Shown here: one piece after another, positions 24,804 through 33,889 of the stretch
Numbering within the stretch: the stretch's first letter is position 1
Layout: each line of letters starts with the position of its first letter
Source of the DNA: Nocardioides albus
GTDB taxonomy: Bacteria; Actinomycetota; Actinomycetes; Propionibacteriales; Nocardioidaceae
Length of the DNA stretch: 64,000 bases
Assembly: GCF_014648255.1 (NCBI RefSeq)
Contig: NZ_BMQT01000005.1
Span: forward strand, 392,294 to 456,293
Direction: 5' to 3'
Notes under the pieces: model-generated
What the model saw: only the letters and a program-made list of their open reading frames with translations
Told to the model about the DNA's origin: nothing
Database searches by the model: none
Program-made: the position numbers and the translations under genes

Positions 24804-26246
24804 ATGTCAGCGGACCAGGCAAAGCACCGGGTCGTCATCATCGGTTCCGGCTTCGGCGGACTCTTCTCCGCGAAGGAGTTCAAGGGTCGTGACGATGTCG
24901 AGGTGACCTTGATCGCGAAGACGACCCATCACCTGTTCCAGCCGCTGCTCTACCAGGTGGCGACCGGCATCCTCTCGCAGGGCGAGATCGCCCCGCCGAC
25001 CCGCGACATCCTGCACCGGCAGAAGAACGCCCGCGTGCTGCTCGGCGAGGTCAACGAGATCGACGCCGAGACCAAGACGGTCAAGGCGAGCATGCTCAAC
25101 CAGCAGATCGACGTTCCCTACGACTCCCTGATCGTGGCTGCCGGTGCCGGCCAGTCCTACTTCGGCAACGACCACTTCGCCGAGTTCGCGCCCGGCATGA
25201 AGTCGATCGACGACGCGCTCGAGCTGCGCGGACGGATCTTCGGAGCCTTCGAGATCGCCGAGCTGACCGCCTCGCGCGGCGAGCCGATCGGTGATCTGCT
25301 CACCTTCGTCGTGGTGGGCGCCGGCCCGACCGGCGTGGAGATGGCCGGCCAGATCGCCGAGCTGTCCCGCCGCGTGCTGAAGAAGGACTTCACCCACATC
25401 CAGTCCGAGAAGGCTCGGGTGGTCCTGGTCGACGCCGCGCCGCAGGTGCTGCCGCCGTTCGGTGAGAAGCTCGGTGCCAAGGCGCAGAAGGCGCTGGAGC
25501 AGGCCGGTGTGGAGGTCGTCCTCGGGGCGATGGTCACCCACGTCGACGAGTTCGGCATCGAGATGAAGTTCAAGGACGGCCAGACGCAGCGGATCGGCTC
25601 GATCGCGAAGATCTGGGCTGCGGGTGTGCAGGCTTCCGAGCTGGGCAAGACGCTCTCCGAGCAGACCGGTGCTGAGCTCGACCGTGCCGGCCGGATCGCG
25701 GTCAACGCCGACCTCACCCTGCCGGGTCACCCGGAGATCTTCGTGGTCGGCGACATGATCAGCCTCGACCACCTGCCGGGCGTCGCCCAGGTCGCGATCC
25801 AGGGTGGAAAGCACGCGGCCAAGACCATCAAGGCCCGCCTGAAGGACAAGCCGGAGCCCGGCAACTTCAAATACTTCGACAAGGGCTCGATGGCCACCAT
25901 CAGCCGCTTCAACGCTGTCCTCAGCATGGGCAGCTTCAAGCTGTCCGGTGTCCTCGCCTGGTTCGGCTGGCTGGTGGTCCACCTGGCCTACATGACCGGG
26001 TTCCGCAACCGGCTCACCGCGACGCTGCACTGGATGATGTCGTTCATCGGCAAGGACCGCTCCGAGCGCACCACCACCATGCAGCAGATCTTCGCCCGCG
26101 AGGCGCTCGAACGCGTCCCGGGTGGCATGGCCGCCCTCATCGACGACCCGGCCGAGGTCGCCGCCCAGGTGGAGGCCCGGCGCAAGGAGCTCGAGGAGCA
26201 CGCCGCGGAGGAGTCGCGCCTGGCCGACTCCCGCAGCGCCTCGTAG
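24804..26246 (+). CDS. ndh: type II NADH dehydrogenase (NDH-2)
   Basis: A 480-residue FAD/NAD oxidoreductase that passes electrons from NADH to menaquinone without proton pumping. The FAD-binding motif VVIIGSGFGGLFSAKEF opens the protein and HHLFQPLLYQVATGILSQGE is the NDH-2 quinone-site signature. The NAD-binding motif is VVVGAGPTGVEMAGQIAELS, and FVVGDMISLDHLPGVAQVAI is the second FAD site. A C-terminal membrane-anchoring stretch follows (LSGVLAWFGWLVVHLAYMTG), as in mycobacterial Ndh. GGAGGG lies upstream of the ATG. It is monocistronic, with an ECF-type promoter upstream and a strong terminator downstream. Confidence 0.95.
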   Translation: MSADQAKHRVVIIGSGFGGLFSAKEFKGRDDVEVTLIAKTTHHLFQPLLYQVATGILSQGEIAPPTRDILHRQKNARVLLGEVNEIDAETKTVKASMLNQQIDVPYDSLIVAAGAGQSYFGNDHFAEFAPGMKSIDDALELRGRIFGAFEIAELTASRGEPIGDLLTFVVVGAGPTGVEMAGQIAELSRRVLKKDFTHIQSEKARVVLVDAAPQVLPPFGEKLGAKAQKALEQAGVEVVLGAMVTHVDEFGIEMKFKDGQTQRIGSIAKIWAAGVQASELGKTLSEQTGAELDRAGRIAVNADLTLPGHPEIFVVGDMISLDHLPGVAQVAIQGGKHAAKTIKARLKDKPEPGNFKYFDKGSMATISRFNAVLSMGSFKLSGVLAWFGWLVVHLAYMTGFRNRLTATLHWMMSFIGKDRSERTTTMQQIFAREALERVPGGMAALIDDPAEVAAQVEARRKELEEHAAEESRLADSRSAS

Positions 26247-26263
26247 CGGTTTCCGCTTTCCGG

Positions 26264-26298
26264 CCGACCCGCCGCAGACCTGGTCTGCGGCGGGTCGG
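26264..26298 (+). terminator. rho-independent terminator of ndh
   Basis: CCGACCCGCCGCAGACC (26264-26280) pairs with 26282-26298 in a perfect 17-bp arm around a single T, followed by TGGTTTTT. Confidence 0.85.
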
Positions 26299-26405
26299 TG
26301 GTTTTTGCGCGCCCGGCCGAGGCTGCCACGAAGAAGTGCTTGCTATTGTTTGCGGGGAAGGTGTCTCATTAACCTGTTGGGTTGGACGCCCGCGAAGGAG
26401 GACGC

Positions 26406-27245
26406 ATGACCGAGGTGACCACGCGGCTGGTCGAGACCACCGACGGGTTGAGGCTCGCGGTCCACGAGCGAGGGTCGGCCGACGCCGAGACCGTGGTGCT
26501 CGTCCACGGCTACCCCGACAACCACTCCGTCTGGGACGGGGTTGCGGAGGTGCTTGCCGAGCGTTTCCACGTCGTCGCCTATGACGTACGCGGCACGGGG
26601 GAGTCGGGCGTCCCCGACTCGACCGCCGGCTATCGCCTGGCGCAGCTCTCCGCCGACTTCCGGACTGTTGTCGACGCCGTCTCGCCGGACGCGCCGGTTC
26701 ACGTCGCGGCGCACGACTGGGGTTCGATCCAGACCTGGGAGTCGGTGACCGACCCGGCGCTGCGCAGCCGGATCGCGACGTACGTCTCGATCTCGGGACC
26801 CGATCTGGGGATGGCGACCGCATGGCTGCGTGAGCGGGGGCATCTGCGGAGCACGCTGCGACAGCTGGCCCACTCCTGGTACGTCTTCGCCTTCCAGGCG
26901 CCGCTGCTGCCTGAGGCGATGGTCCGCTCAGGGCTGCTCGCCCGGTTCGTCGGTGGCGGACCGCGGCCGGCGAAGGACCAGGTCAACGGGGTCGAGCTCT
27001 ACCGGGCCAACTTCCTCGGCAAGCTGCTCCGTCCGGAGCCGCGGGCGACCGACGTGCCGGTGCTGGTGATCGCCCCGCGCGGGGACGACTACGTGACGGT
27101 GCCGCTGCAGACCGAGGCTCCCCGGGCGTACGCGACGAGGCTGACCACCCAGGTCATCGACGGCGGCCACTGGGTCGTGACCGCGGAGCCGGAGCTGATC
27201 GCGGGCGCGATCACGGCCTTCATCGACAAGGAGGGTGTGCGATGA
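26406..27245 (+). CDS. alpha/beta hydrolase, epoxide-hydrolase-like
   Basis: A 279-residue cytoplasmic hydrolase. VVLVHGYPDNHSVWDGV is the oxyanion-hole strand. The nucleophile elbow VAAHDWGSIQTW carries an aspartate (HDWG), as in epoxide hydrolases and haloalkane dehalogenases, rather than a serine. PVLVIAPRGDDYVTV holds the acid and VIDGGHWVV the catalytic histidine. GAAGGAGGACGC directly precedes ATG 26406. Its stop overlaps the next gene (ATGA), so it heads a three-gene operon with a PF10118 protein and a flavin/2Fe-2S reductase, suggesting a role in oxidising a hydrophobic compound. Confidence 0.85.
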   Translation: MTEVTTRLVETTDGLRLAVHERGSADAETVVLVHGYPDNHSVWDGVAEVLAERFHVVAYDVRGTGESGVPDSTAGYRLAQLSADFRTVVDAVSPDAPVHVAAHDWGSIQTWESVTDPALRSRIATYVSISGPDLGMATAWLRERGHLRSTLRQLAHSWYVFAFQAPLLPEAMVRSGLLARFVGGGPRPAKDQVNGVELYRANFLGKLLRPEPRATDVPVLVIAPRGDDYVTVPLQTEAPRAYATRLTTQVIDGGHWVVTAEPELIAGAITAFIDKEGVR

Positions 27246-28186
27246 GCAAGATCGGCAAGGAGAGCAAGGAGAGCAGGCGCGGGCACGAGCCGGCCAAGGT
27301 GGCCCTGCATCCGCGGAACGTGAAGTTCGACTGGAGCCGGCTGCCGCTGGTGTGGATCCCGGGCGAGGTCTTCGCCTCCCACTACATCAACGTGCTGCAC
27401 CTGCTGCTGCCCGAGGGCGAGCGGTGGTTCGTCAAGGTGTTCTCCGAGATCCTGCCGCTGATCGAGGACGACCAGCTCCGCGAGGACGTGATCGGCTTCA
27501 TCGGCCAGGAGGGCGTGCACGCCGCCGCCCATCAGGAGGTGCAGGACTACTTCACCGACAACGGCCTCGATGTACGTCCGTTCGCGGCGGAGATCGAGGC
27601 GCTGTTCCGCAAGATCCTGGGTGAGCGCGACCTGACCGGCCGGGCCAAGGAGGAGTGGCTGATCGAGCGCGCGGCGATCATCGCCGGTCTCGAGCACCTC
27701 ACCGCCGTGCTCGGCAACTGGGTGCTCAACTCGCCCGCGCTCGACGAGGCCGGGGCCGACGAGACGATGCTCGACCTGCTGCGCTGGCACGGCGCCGAAG
27801 AGGTCGAGCACCGCAACGTGGCGTACGACGTCTTCCAGCATGTCGACGGGCGCTACCTACGCCGGGTCCGCTCCTATCTGCTCGGCGGCACCGCGCTGCT
27901 CGTGCTGTGGTGGCGAGGTGCGCAGTACCTGATGGACCACGACCCGACCCCGCTCGAATCAGCGCAGCCAGGTCAGGCCAAGCGGTCCAAGGCCAGTCTG
28001 CTCAAGCTGATCGACGCCGAGCGCCGCGGACTGGTGCCCGGAGTCGTACGCATCGGGTGGGCGACCTGGAAGTTCTTCCTGCCCGGCTACGACCCGTCCA
28101 AGGAGGGCTCGACCGCGCAGGCAGTGAGCTACCTGGCCAAATCACCCGCGGCGCTGCGGGCAGACGCCATCGCGGAGAGCCGGTGA
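27242..28186 (+). CDS. predicted metal-dependent hydrolase (PF10118)
   Basis: A 314-residue, mostly helical protein of the PF10118 family. Metal-ligand-type motifs on helices: FIGQEGVHAAAHQEVQ (E...H..H) and a later LRWHGAEEVEHRNVAYDVF (H..EE.EH), a ferritin/diiron-like spacing. A hydrophobic stretch SYLLGGTALLVLWW lies near residue 220. The annotation 'hydrolase' comes from the database name; the paired E/H helices look more like a di-metal oxygenase, which would fit the electron-transfer partner encoded immediately downstream (GTGA overlap). Substrate unknown. Confidence 0.85.
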   Translation: MSKIGKESKESRRGHEPAKVALHPRNVKFDWSRLPLVWIPGEVFASHYINVLHLLLPEGERWFVKVFSEILPLIEDDQLREDVIGFIGQEGVHAAAHQEVQDYFTDNGLDVRPFAAEIEALFRKILGERDLTGRAKEEWLIERAAIIAGLEHLTAVLGNWVLNSPALDEAGADETMLDLLRWHGAEEVEHRNVAYDVFQHVDGRYLRRVRSYLLGGTALLVLWWRGAQYLMDHDPTPLESAQPGQAKRSKASLLKLIDAERRGLVPGVVRIGWATWKFFLPGYDPSKEGSTAQAVSYLAKSPAALRADAIAESR

Positions 28187-29283
28187 AGCCGGCGCACTAC
28201 GCCGTCCCGGAGATCCCCGACTCGCTGCTCTACCGCGGCTTCGAGGCGATCGTCGGGGGCTATTGGACCAAGGCCGCCTACCGGTCCTGGCGCCGCCGCA
28301 AGCCGCTCGGTCGGATCGACCGGGACCTGCACGTGCGCGTCAGCCGAGTCGACCAGGAGGGCGACGACGTCAAGGCGATCTGGTTCGAGCGGGAGGACCC
28401 TTCGACAGGCTCAGGACGACGCGGCTCTGCAGACCTGCCGGTCTGGGACCCGGGTGCCCACGTCGACGTGGTGCTGCCCAGCGGAAGGCTGCGGCAGTAC
28501 TCGCTCAACTCCGACCCGGACGACCTCTCCGCCTACCGGATCAGCGTGCGGCTGATCGAGCCGACCGCCGGAGGAGGTGGCGGGTCGGTGGAGGCGCACT
28601 ATCTCGGCGTCGGTGACCGGCTGGTGCTCAAGGGGCCGCGTAACGCGTTCCCGTTCGTGGACTCGCCCGCCGGCTACCTCTTCGTCGCGGGCGGCATCGG
28701 GATCACCCCGATCCTGCCGATGCTGCGCGACGTGGTGCGCCGCGGCGTGCCGTACGAGTTCGTCTACACCGGCCGCTCGCGTGACACCATGCCGTTCCTC
28801 GAGGAGATCAGGACGATCGTCGGCGACCACGAGGTCCAGCTGTGGCCCGACGACGAGTTCGGCACCCCGGATGCGGCCAAGATCATCTCGATGGCGCCCG
28901 AGGGGGCGGCGCTCTACTGCTGCGGGCCGATGCCGATGATCGACGCGATCCGGGCGCAGATCCCCGACCCGCAGATCGACCGGCTGCACTATGAGCGGTT
29001 CTCGCCGCCGCCGGTGCTCGGCGGTCGCCCGTTCCGGGTACGCCTCGAGGGCTCCGGATCCGAGGTCGAGGTGGGCGCCGAGGAGTCGGCGTTGACGGCG
29101 GTCCGCCGGATTCGGCCCGCCCAGGCGTACTCCTGCCAGCAGGGCTTCTGCGGCACCTGCCGGGTGCGGGTCCTGGAGGGTGAGGTCGAGCATCGCGACC
29201 ACGCCCTGGCCGAGTACGAGCGCGAGGGGCACATGATCCTGTGCGTCTCACGAGCGCGGGGGACCGTGGTGATCGACGGCTGA
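28183..29283 (+). CDS. PDR/VanB-type flavin and 2Fe-2S oxidoreductase
   Basis: Reductase of 366 residues that would carry electrons from NAD(P)H to an oxygenase. Order: an unusual N-terminal 55-residue extension, an FNR-type flavin domain (RQYSLNSDP flavin contact; LKGPRNAFPF), an NAD-binding domain (LFVAGGIGITPILPMLRDVV; YCCGPMPMID), then a plant-type ferredoxin domain with CQQGFCGTCRVRVLEGE and a final Cys in MILCVSRA. GTG 28183 overlaps the PF10118 stop. Codons 73-78 come from a CCCTTCGACAGGCTCAGGAC repeat (28398-28417) that adds a short loop before the flavin domain. The natural partner is the PF10118 protein just upstream. Confidence 0.9.
   Translation: MKPAHYAVPEIPDSLLYRGFEAIVGGYWTKAAYRSWRRRKPLGRIDRDLHVRVSRVDQEGDDVKAIWFEREDPSTGSGRRGSADLPVWDPGAHVDVVLPSGRLRQYSLNSDPDDLSAYRISVRLIEPTAGGGGGSVEAHYLGVGDRLVLKGPRNAFPFVDSPAGYLFVAGGIGITPILPMLRDVVRRGVPYEFVYTGRSRDTMPFLEEIRTIVGDHEVQLWPDDEFGTPDAAKIISMAPEGAALYCCGPMPMIDAIRAQIPDPQIDRLHYERFSPPPVLGGRPFRVRLEGSGSEVEVGAEESALTAVRRIRPAQAYSCQQGFCGTCRVRVLEGEVEHRDHALAEYEREGHMILCVSRARGTVVIDG
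28398..28417. repeat. dispersed 'TTCGACAGGCTCAGGA' repeat inside a CDS
   Basis: CCCTTCGACAGGCTCAGGAC is a short dispersed repeat I know from many high-GC genomes, normally intergenic. Here it is in frame within the reductase gene and encodes PSTGSG with its flanks. Confidence 0.6.
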
Positions 29284-29353
29284 GGCCGTCATGGCCGGCC
29301 TGGTCCGACGTTAACGGTTTGTCCGAGGGGCGGTTGGCTGGTCTGCTTGCGGT

Positions 29354-29887
29354 ATGACTGCACTCGTTCTTCCATCGCTCGACCTCTACGACTCCTGGGC
29401 GGCCACCGTCGGCGAGTTCGAGGGAGGGCACGTCGATGGTGCCTCCATCCCGGACGAGGAGGCCGCCGACACGAGTCGGGAGGCGTGCGAGCGGCTGATC
29501 GAGAACACTGCGCGGGACCGGGACGTCTCGGTCCCGCCGCCTGCAGGGCGGGTGCACGCCTCGGCCTTCTGGATCACCGACGACGGGGACGTGGTCGGGT
29601 TCATCCAGCTGCGCCACGAGCTCAACGAGTTCCTGGAGAACGTGGGCGGGCACATCGGCTACTCCGTCCGGCCCTCGTCCCGTCGCCAAGGGCATGCCCG
29701 GCGAGCGCTCGGGATGCTGCTCGCCGAAGCCCGAGCGCTGGGCCTGGAGCGTGTCCTGATCACCTGCGACGAGGACAACGCGGCCTCGGCTCGCACCATC
29801 GAGTCCCAGGGCGGGCAGCTCCAGGACGTCTTCGACGGGGCTGCATACGGCACCGGACCCAAGCGGCGCTATTGGATCAAGCTGTGA
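29354..29887 (+). CDS. GNAT-family N-acetyltransferase
   Basis: A 177-residue acetyltransferase. The acetyl-CoA pyrophosphate loop is in GYSVRPSSRRQGHARRALGM (R/Q-x-x-G-x-A), followed by VLITCDEDNAASARTIESQG, the usual strand-5/helix-4 asparagine region, and a C-terminal RRYWIKL strand. It resembles the YjaB/RimI-like group with an N-terminal extension of about 60 residues. Substrate unknown. Its stop overlaps the next small gene (GTGA). Confidence 0.85.
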   Translation: MTALVLPSLDLYDSWAATVGEFEGGHVDGASIPDEEAADTSREACERLIENTARDRDVSVPPPAGRVHASAFWITDDGDVVGFIQLRHELNEFLENVGGHIGYSVRPSSRRQGHARRALGMLLAEARALGLERVLITCDEDNAASARTIESQGGQLQDVFDGAAYGTGPKRRYWIKL

Positions 29888-30162
29888 GCGACGATGACGT
29901 CGCGACGGAGGACGAGGTCCAGTGGGCGCTGGCGGGGGACTCCGCCGCCCCCGCTGACGCGGTGGACGAGGTCCTGACGAGCCTGCGCGCGACCGGGCGT
30001 ACGCGCGAGGTGGGGGTCGATGTGCTGCGGGCCGCCGCCTTCCGGCTCGTCTCCGAGGACAGGCTCGACGACGTCGGGCGGAGCTGGCTGGAGCTTCTCG
30101 ACGCCGTCCGGGCCCACCCCGATGCCAGGTTGGCCGACCTGCCGCCGGCCCGCACCGACTGA
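29884..30162 (+). CDS. small hypothetical protein coupled to the acetyltransferase
   Basis: A 92-residue, acidic, helical protein (VDEVLTSLRATGRTREVGVD; WLELLDAVRAHPDARLADLP) from GTG 29884, overlapping the GNAT stop. No family recognised. Support is the clean codon bias and the GTGA overlap; it converges on the IclR gene 5 nt away. Confidence 0.5.
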   Translation: MSDDDVATEDEVQWALAGDSAAPADAVDEVLTSLRATGRTREVGVDVLRAAAFRLVSEDRLDDVGRSWLELLDAVRAHPDARLADLPPARTD

Positions 30163-30167
30163 CCTCC

Positions 30168-30935
30168 TCAGCTGGAGAGTGAGCGGCGGCGGCTCGCCAG
30201 GCTGGACAGACCCTGGGCGGCCGCCCGGACCTGCGTCACGTAGGCCTCGGGGCGGAAGCGCCCGACGGGGCCGGTGATGCTGATCGCAGCCAGAGCTCTG
30301 TCGCCGTCGGTGAGGATGGGGGCGGCGATGCACTGGAGCCCGGGCGCCGACTCCTCGCGCTCGAAGGCGACGCCGTGCTCGACCGCGGCGCCGAGCTGGC
30401 GCTCGAGCAGCCCGGGAGCGACGATCGTGTGCGGCGTACGCCGCTGGAGGGGGCCGTTGAGGACCTCCTGCTGCACCTCCGGGTCGGAGAACGCGAGCAG
30501 GACCTTGCCGATCGCGGTGCAGTGGACGGGCATCCGTCCGCCCGGCCGGGAGGGGGACTTGGCCTGTCGGTGACCGCCGATCTTGGCGACGTAGACGACG
30601 TCGTGCCCTTCGCGAACACCCAGGTGGACGGTCTCGTGGGTGCGTTCGTAGAGGTCCTGGAGGAACGGCATCGCCAGTTCCAGCAGGGAGCGCTCGACCG
30701 AGGCGCGCATGCCCAGCTCGAAGAGGCCGCCCGAGAGCCGATAGCCGAGCGGCGTGCGGTCCAGGAGGCGGTTGGCGACCAGGTCGCCGGCGACGCGGTG
30801 GACGGTCGCCTTGGGGAGGCCGGTGCGGCGGACGAGCTCGGCCAGGGGGAGCACCTGGTCGTCGACCGTGAAGGCCCGCAGGATGGTCACCGCCTTGCCG
30901 AGCACGGTGTCGAGATCGGCAGCTTGGTGAGGCAT
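30168..30935 (-). CDS. IclR-family transcriptional regulator
   Basis: A 255-residue regulator: an N-terminal winged helix (LPLAELVRRTGLPKATVHRV; LVANRLLDRTPLGYRLSGGL) and a C-terminal IclR effector domain (VHCTAIGKVLLAF; APILTDGDRALAAISITGPV). It is divergent, 68 bp away, from the hydratase-dehydrogenase-aldolase operon, which it most likely controls in response to an aromatic or steroid breakdown product. No clear operator dyad was found in the short intergenic stretch. Confidence 0.92.
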   Translation of the reverse strand: MPHQAADLDTVLGKAVTILRAFTVDDQVLPLAELVRRTGLPKATVHRVAGDLVANRLLDRTPLGYRLSGGLFELGMRASVERSLLELAMPFLQDLYERTHETVHLGVREGHDVVYVAKIGGHRQAKSPSRPGGRMPVHCTAIGKVLLAFSDPEVQQEVLNGPLQRRTPHTIVAPGLLERQLGAAVEHGVAFEREESAPGLQCIAAPILTDGDRALAAISITGPVGRFRPEAYVTQVRAAAQGLSSLASRRRSLSS

Positions 30936-31003
30936 GGGATCACCGTACCGGTCAGCGGGACGTGAGCCCTGCTGCTTGGGCCTGCTGCTGAGACGGTGGG
31001 CAC

Positions 31004-31816
31004 ATGAGCGAAGTGACTTCCCCGCCTGACGTCGCCGGCGCCGCCGTCGCGGCCGCCGCCGACCGGCTGCTGACCGCCGCCAGCACCGGCGCCCCCGTGC
31101 CGCCGATGCGGGACCTGCTGGGCGCGACCGATCTGGAGACGGCGTACGCGATCCAGGAGCGGCTCACCGCGGCCCGGGTCGCCGGTGGCGCGAAGATCGT
31201 CGGCCGCAAGATCGGGCTCACCTCCAAGGCCGTCCAGGAGCAGATCGGCGTCGACACCCCCGACTTCGGCGTGCTCTTCGACGACATGGCGTACGCGGAC
31301 GGGGACGTGCTCCCGGCCGACGCGATCCTGCAGCCGCGGGCCGAGGCCGAGATCGCCTTCGTCCTCGCGGCCGACCTGGCGGACGGCGACCTCTCCTACG
31401 ATCAGGTGCGCGAAGCCATCGACTACGCCGTCGCGGCCATCGAGATCTGTGGCAGCCGGATCGCCGACTGGAAGATCGCCTTCGGTGACACCGTCGCGGA
31501 CAACGCCTCCGCGGGGGCCTATGTCCTCGGGGCCGAGCGCCGGCGCTTGGACGAGTTCGAGCCCCACGAGGTCACCATGTCGATGTCGATCGACGGCGAG
31601 GAGGTCTCGACCGGCACCGGAGCAGCCTGTCTCGGTGACCCGGTCAACGCGGTCCAGTGGCTGGCTCGCTACGCCCGCGACTTCGGGGAGCCGCTGCGCG
31701 CAGGCCAGCTCATCCTCTCCGGGGCGCTCGGTCCGATGCGGCCGATCGCGCCCGGCAACACCGTTCGTTCCACCGTGTCGGGCCTCGGCTCGGTGGCCTT
31801 CACCGTAGGAGACTGA
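31004..31816 (+). CDS. 2-keto-4-pentenoate hydratase
   Basis: First enzyme of the lower meta-cleavage pathway: adds water to 2-hydroxypenta-2,4-dienoate (or a substituted analogue) to give 4-hydroxy-2-oxovalerate. The 270-residue protein has the FAH-like hydratase blocks IVGRKIGLTSKAVQEQIGVD, PRAEAEIAFVLAADL (metal-binding E-x-E), AAIEICGSRIADWKIAFGDT and GDPVNAVQWLARYARDFGEP. The gene order hydratase, acetaldehyde dehydrogenase, aldolase is that of both mhpDFE and the steroid genes hsaEGF. No extradiol dioxygenase is present in the window, so the upstream substrate is not fixed. Confidence 0.93.
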   Translation: MSEVTSPPDVAGAAVAAAADRLLTAASTGAPVPPMRDLLGATDLETAYAIQERLTAARVAGGAKIVGRKIGLTSKAVQEQIGVDTPDFGVLFDDMAYADGDVLPADAILQPRAEAEIAFVLAADLADGDLSYDQVREAIDYAVAAIEICGSRIADWKIAFGDTVADNASAGAYVLGAERRRLDEFEPHEVTMSMSIDGEEVSTGTGAACLGDPVNAVQWLARYARDFGEPLRAGQLILSGALGPMRPIAPGNTVRSTVSGLGSVAFTVGD

Positions 31817-31819
31817 CTG

Positions 31820-32797
31820 ATGGCGCTGAGCCCAACACGCAAGGCAAAGGTGGCGATCATCGGGTCGGGCAACATCGGCACCGACCTGATGATCAAGGTG
31901 ATGCGTACGTCGCAACACCTGGAGATGGGTGCGATGGTCGGGATCGACCCCGACTCCGACGGTTTGGCGCGGGCGCGGAAGTTCGGGTTCGCGGCCACGT
32001 CCGACGGGGTAGAGGGCCTGATCGCGCTGCCCGAGTTCGACGACATCGAGATCGTCTTCGACGCGACCTCGGCCAAGGCGCACGTCGTCAACGCGGCCGC
32101 GCTGGAGCCCTACGGGAAGAGGCTCATCGACCTCACCCCGGCGGCGATCGGGCCGTACGTCATCCCGGCCGTCAACATCGACGAGCACATCGACGCGCCC
32201 AACGTGAACATGGTGACCTGCGGCGGGCAGGCGACGATCCCGATCGTGGCCGCGGTCGCGCGGGTGGTGCCGGTCGCCTACGGCGAGATCGTCGCCTCGA
32301 TCTCGTCCCGCTCCGCCGGTCCCGGCACCCGGGCCAACATCGACGAGTTCACCGAGACCACCTCGGGCGCGATCGTGCAGGTCGGCGGCGCCAAGCGTGG
32401 CAAGGCCATCATCATCCTCAACCCGGCCGAGCCGCCGCTGATCATGCGCGACACCGTGTATGCGCTGGTCGATGGCGGGTCCCGCTCCCTGGAGGAGCTG
32501 ACCGCGGAGATCACCGAGTCGGTGGAGAAGATGGTCGGTGACGTCGCTGCGTACGTTCCTGGCTACCGGCTCAAGCAGAAGGTGCAGGTGCAGGAGATCC
32601 CCTCGGACCAGCCGGTGGAGACGCTGCTGGCCGAGGGTGAGACGACCCGGCCCACGCATCAGGTGTCGGTGTTCCTCGAGGTCGAGGGCGCCGCGCACTA
32701 CCTCCCTGCGTACGCCGGGAACCTCGACATCATGACCTCGGCCGCGCTGCAGATGGCCGATCGGATCGCTTCGTCCCCCAAGGAGGCTGCGCGATGA
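31820..32797 (+). CDS. acetaldehyde dehydrogenase (acetylating)
   Basis: MhpF/HsaG-type enzyme, 325 residues: converts acetaldehyde (or propionaldehyde) + CoA + NAD to acetyl-/propionyl-CoA. The NAD-binding motif is [19 protein letters not shown] and the catalytic cysteine lies in [40 protein letters not shown] is a family signature. It works as a channelling complex with the aldolase whose start codon overlaps its stop (ATGA). It begins 3 nt after the hydratase stop. Confidence 0.95.
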   Translation: MALSPTRKAKVAIIGSGNIGTDLMIKVMRTSQHLEMGAMVGIDPDSDGLARARKFGFAATSDGVEGLIALPEFDDIEIVFDATSAKAHVVNAAALEPYGKRLIDLTPAAIGPYVIPAVNIDEHIDAPNVNMVTCGGQATIPIVAAVARVVPVAYGEIVASISSRSAGPGTRANIDEFTETTSGAIVQVGGAKRGKAIIILNPAEPPLIMRDTVYALVDGGSRSLEELTAEITESVEKMVGDVAAYVPGYRLKQKVQVQEIPSDQPVETLLAEGETTRPTHQVSVFLEVEGAAHYLPAYAGNLDIMTSAALQMADRIASSPKEAAR

Positions 32798-33819
32798 GCA
32801 CGCCCATCTATGTCCAAGAGGTCTCGCTGCGCGACGGCATGCACGCCGTACGCCACCGGATCACGCCCGAGGACGTCAAGCGGATCGTCATCGCCGCCGA
32901 CGAGGCCGGCGTCGATGCCATCGAGGTCGCCCACGGCGACGGTCTGACCGGCGGCTCGGTCAACTACGGTCCCGGCTCCAACTCCGACTGGGAGTGGATC
33001 GAGGCCGCTGCCTCGGTCATCAAGAACGCCCGGCTGACCACGCTGCTGCTCCCCGGCGTCGGCACGATCGAGGACCTGCGCAGGGCCTACGACCTCGGCG
33101 TGCGCTCGGTCCGCGTCGCGACCCACTGCACCGAGGCCGACGTCTCGGCCCAGCACATCGCCGCCGCGCGCGAGATGGGGATGGACGTCTCCGGGTTCCT
33201 GATGCTCAACCACATGGCGCCTGTCGAGGTGGTCGCGCAGCAGGCGAAGCTGATGGAGTCCTACGGCGCCCACTGCGTCTACATCACCGACTCCGGCGGC
33301 CGGCTGACGATGAACGATGTCCGTGACCGCGCCCGGGCCTACCGCGACGTACTGAACGACGAGACCGAGATCGGCATCCACGCTCACGAGAACCTCTCGC
33401 TCTCGGTGGCCAACTCCGTGGTCGCCGTCGAGAACGGCGTCTACCGCGTCGACGCCTCCCTCGCCGGCCACGGCGCCGGCGCCGGCAACTGCCCGATCGA
33501 GGCGTTCATCGCGGTCGCCAACCTGTCCGACTTCAAGCACAACTGCGACCTGTTCAAGCTCCAGGACGCCGCCGACGACATCGTCCGCCCCCTCCAGGAC
33601 CGCCCCGTGCGTGTCGACCGCGAGACGTTGACGATGGGCTACGCCGGCGTCTACTCCTCCTTCCTCCGCCACGCCGAGAACGCGAGCGCCCGCTACGGCG
33701 TCGACACCCGCGACATCCTCATGGAGTGCGGCCGCCGGGGCCTGGTGGGCGGCCAGGAAGACATGATCGTCGACATCTGCCTGACCAAGCTCGCCGAGCG
33801 CGAGGAAGCCGCGAGCTGA
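32794..33819 (+). CDS. dmpG: 4-hydroxy-2-oxovalerate aldolase
   Basis: DmpG/MhpE/HsaF-type class II pyruvate aldolase, 341 residues: cleaves 4-hydroxy-2-oxoacids to pyruvate and an aldehyde that tunnels to the partner dehydrogenase. HMGL-like TIM barrel starting [12 protein letters not shown] (metal Asp), with [38 protein letters not shown] and the metal histidines in [16 protein letters not shown]. The C-terminal communication domain has [20 protein letters not shown]. Third gene of the IclR-linked operon; a 19-bp hairpin follows 11 nt after the stop. Confidence 0.95.
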   Translation: MSTPIYVQEVSLRDGMHAVRHRITPEDVKRIVIAADEAGVDAIEVAHGDGLTGGSVNYGPGSNSDWEWIEAAASVIKNARLTTLLLPGVGTIEDLRRAYDLGVRSVRVATHCTEADVSAQHIAAAREMGMDVSGFLMLNHMAPVEVVAQQAKLMESYGAHCVYITDSGGRLTMNDVRDRARAYRDVLNDETEIGIHAHENLSLSVANSVVAVENGVYRVDASLAGHGAGAGNCPIEAFIAVANLSDFKHNCDLFKLQDAADDIVRPLQDRPVRVDRETLTMGYAGVYSSFLRHAENASARYGVDTRDILMECGRRGLVGGQEDMIVDICLTKLAEREEAAS

Positions 33820-33830
33820 GGTTGTCCCCA

Positions 33831-33877
33831 ACCCTGGGAGCGCCAGGCGTACATGGTGCGCCTGGCGCTCCCAGGGT
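33831..33877. terminator. 19-bp hairpin, related to 34882-34930
   Basis: ACCCTGGGAGCGCCAGGCG pairs perfectly with 33859-33877 around the 9-nt loop TACATGGTG. It terminates the aldolase operon and forms the left member of a hairpin pair flanking the nuclease-like gene. Confidence 0.7.
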
Positions 33878-33889
33878 TACCGTCGGTCT

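Noticed and set aside
30887..32698. Minus-strand open frame opposite the hydratase and dehydrogenase genes
   Set aside because: Low-complexity G/R/D/V-rich translation; the plus-strand genes have clear catalytic motifs.
31004..33819. Steroid (hsa/kstR) regulon
   Set aside because: Gene order fits hsaEGF, but it equally fits mhpDFE; no KstR-type operator or HsaC/HsaD genes are visible, and an IclR regulator is adjacent.
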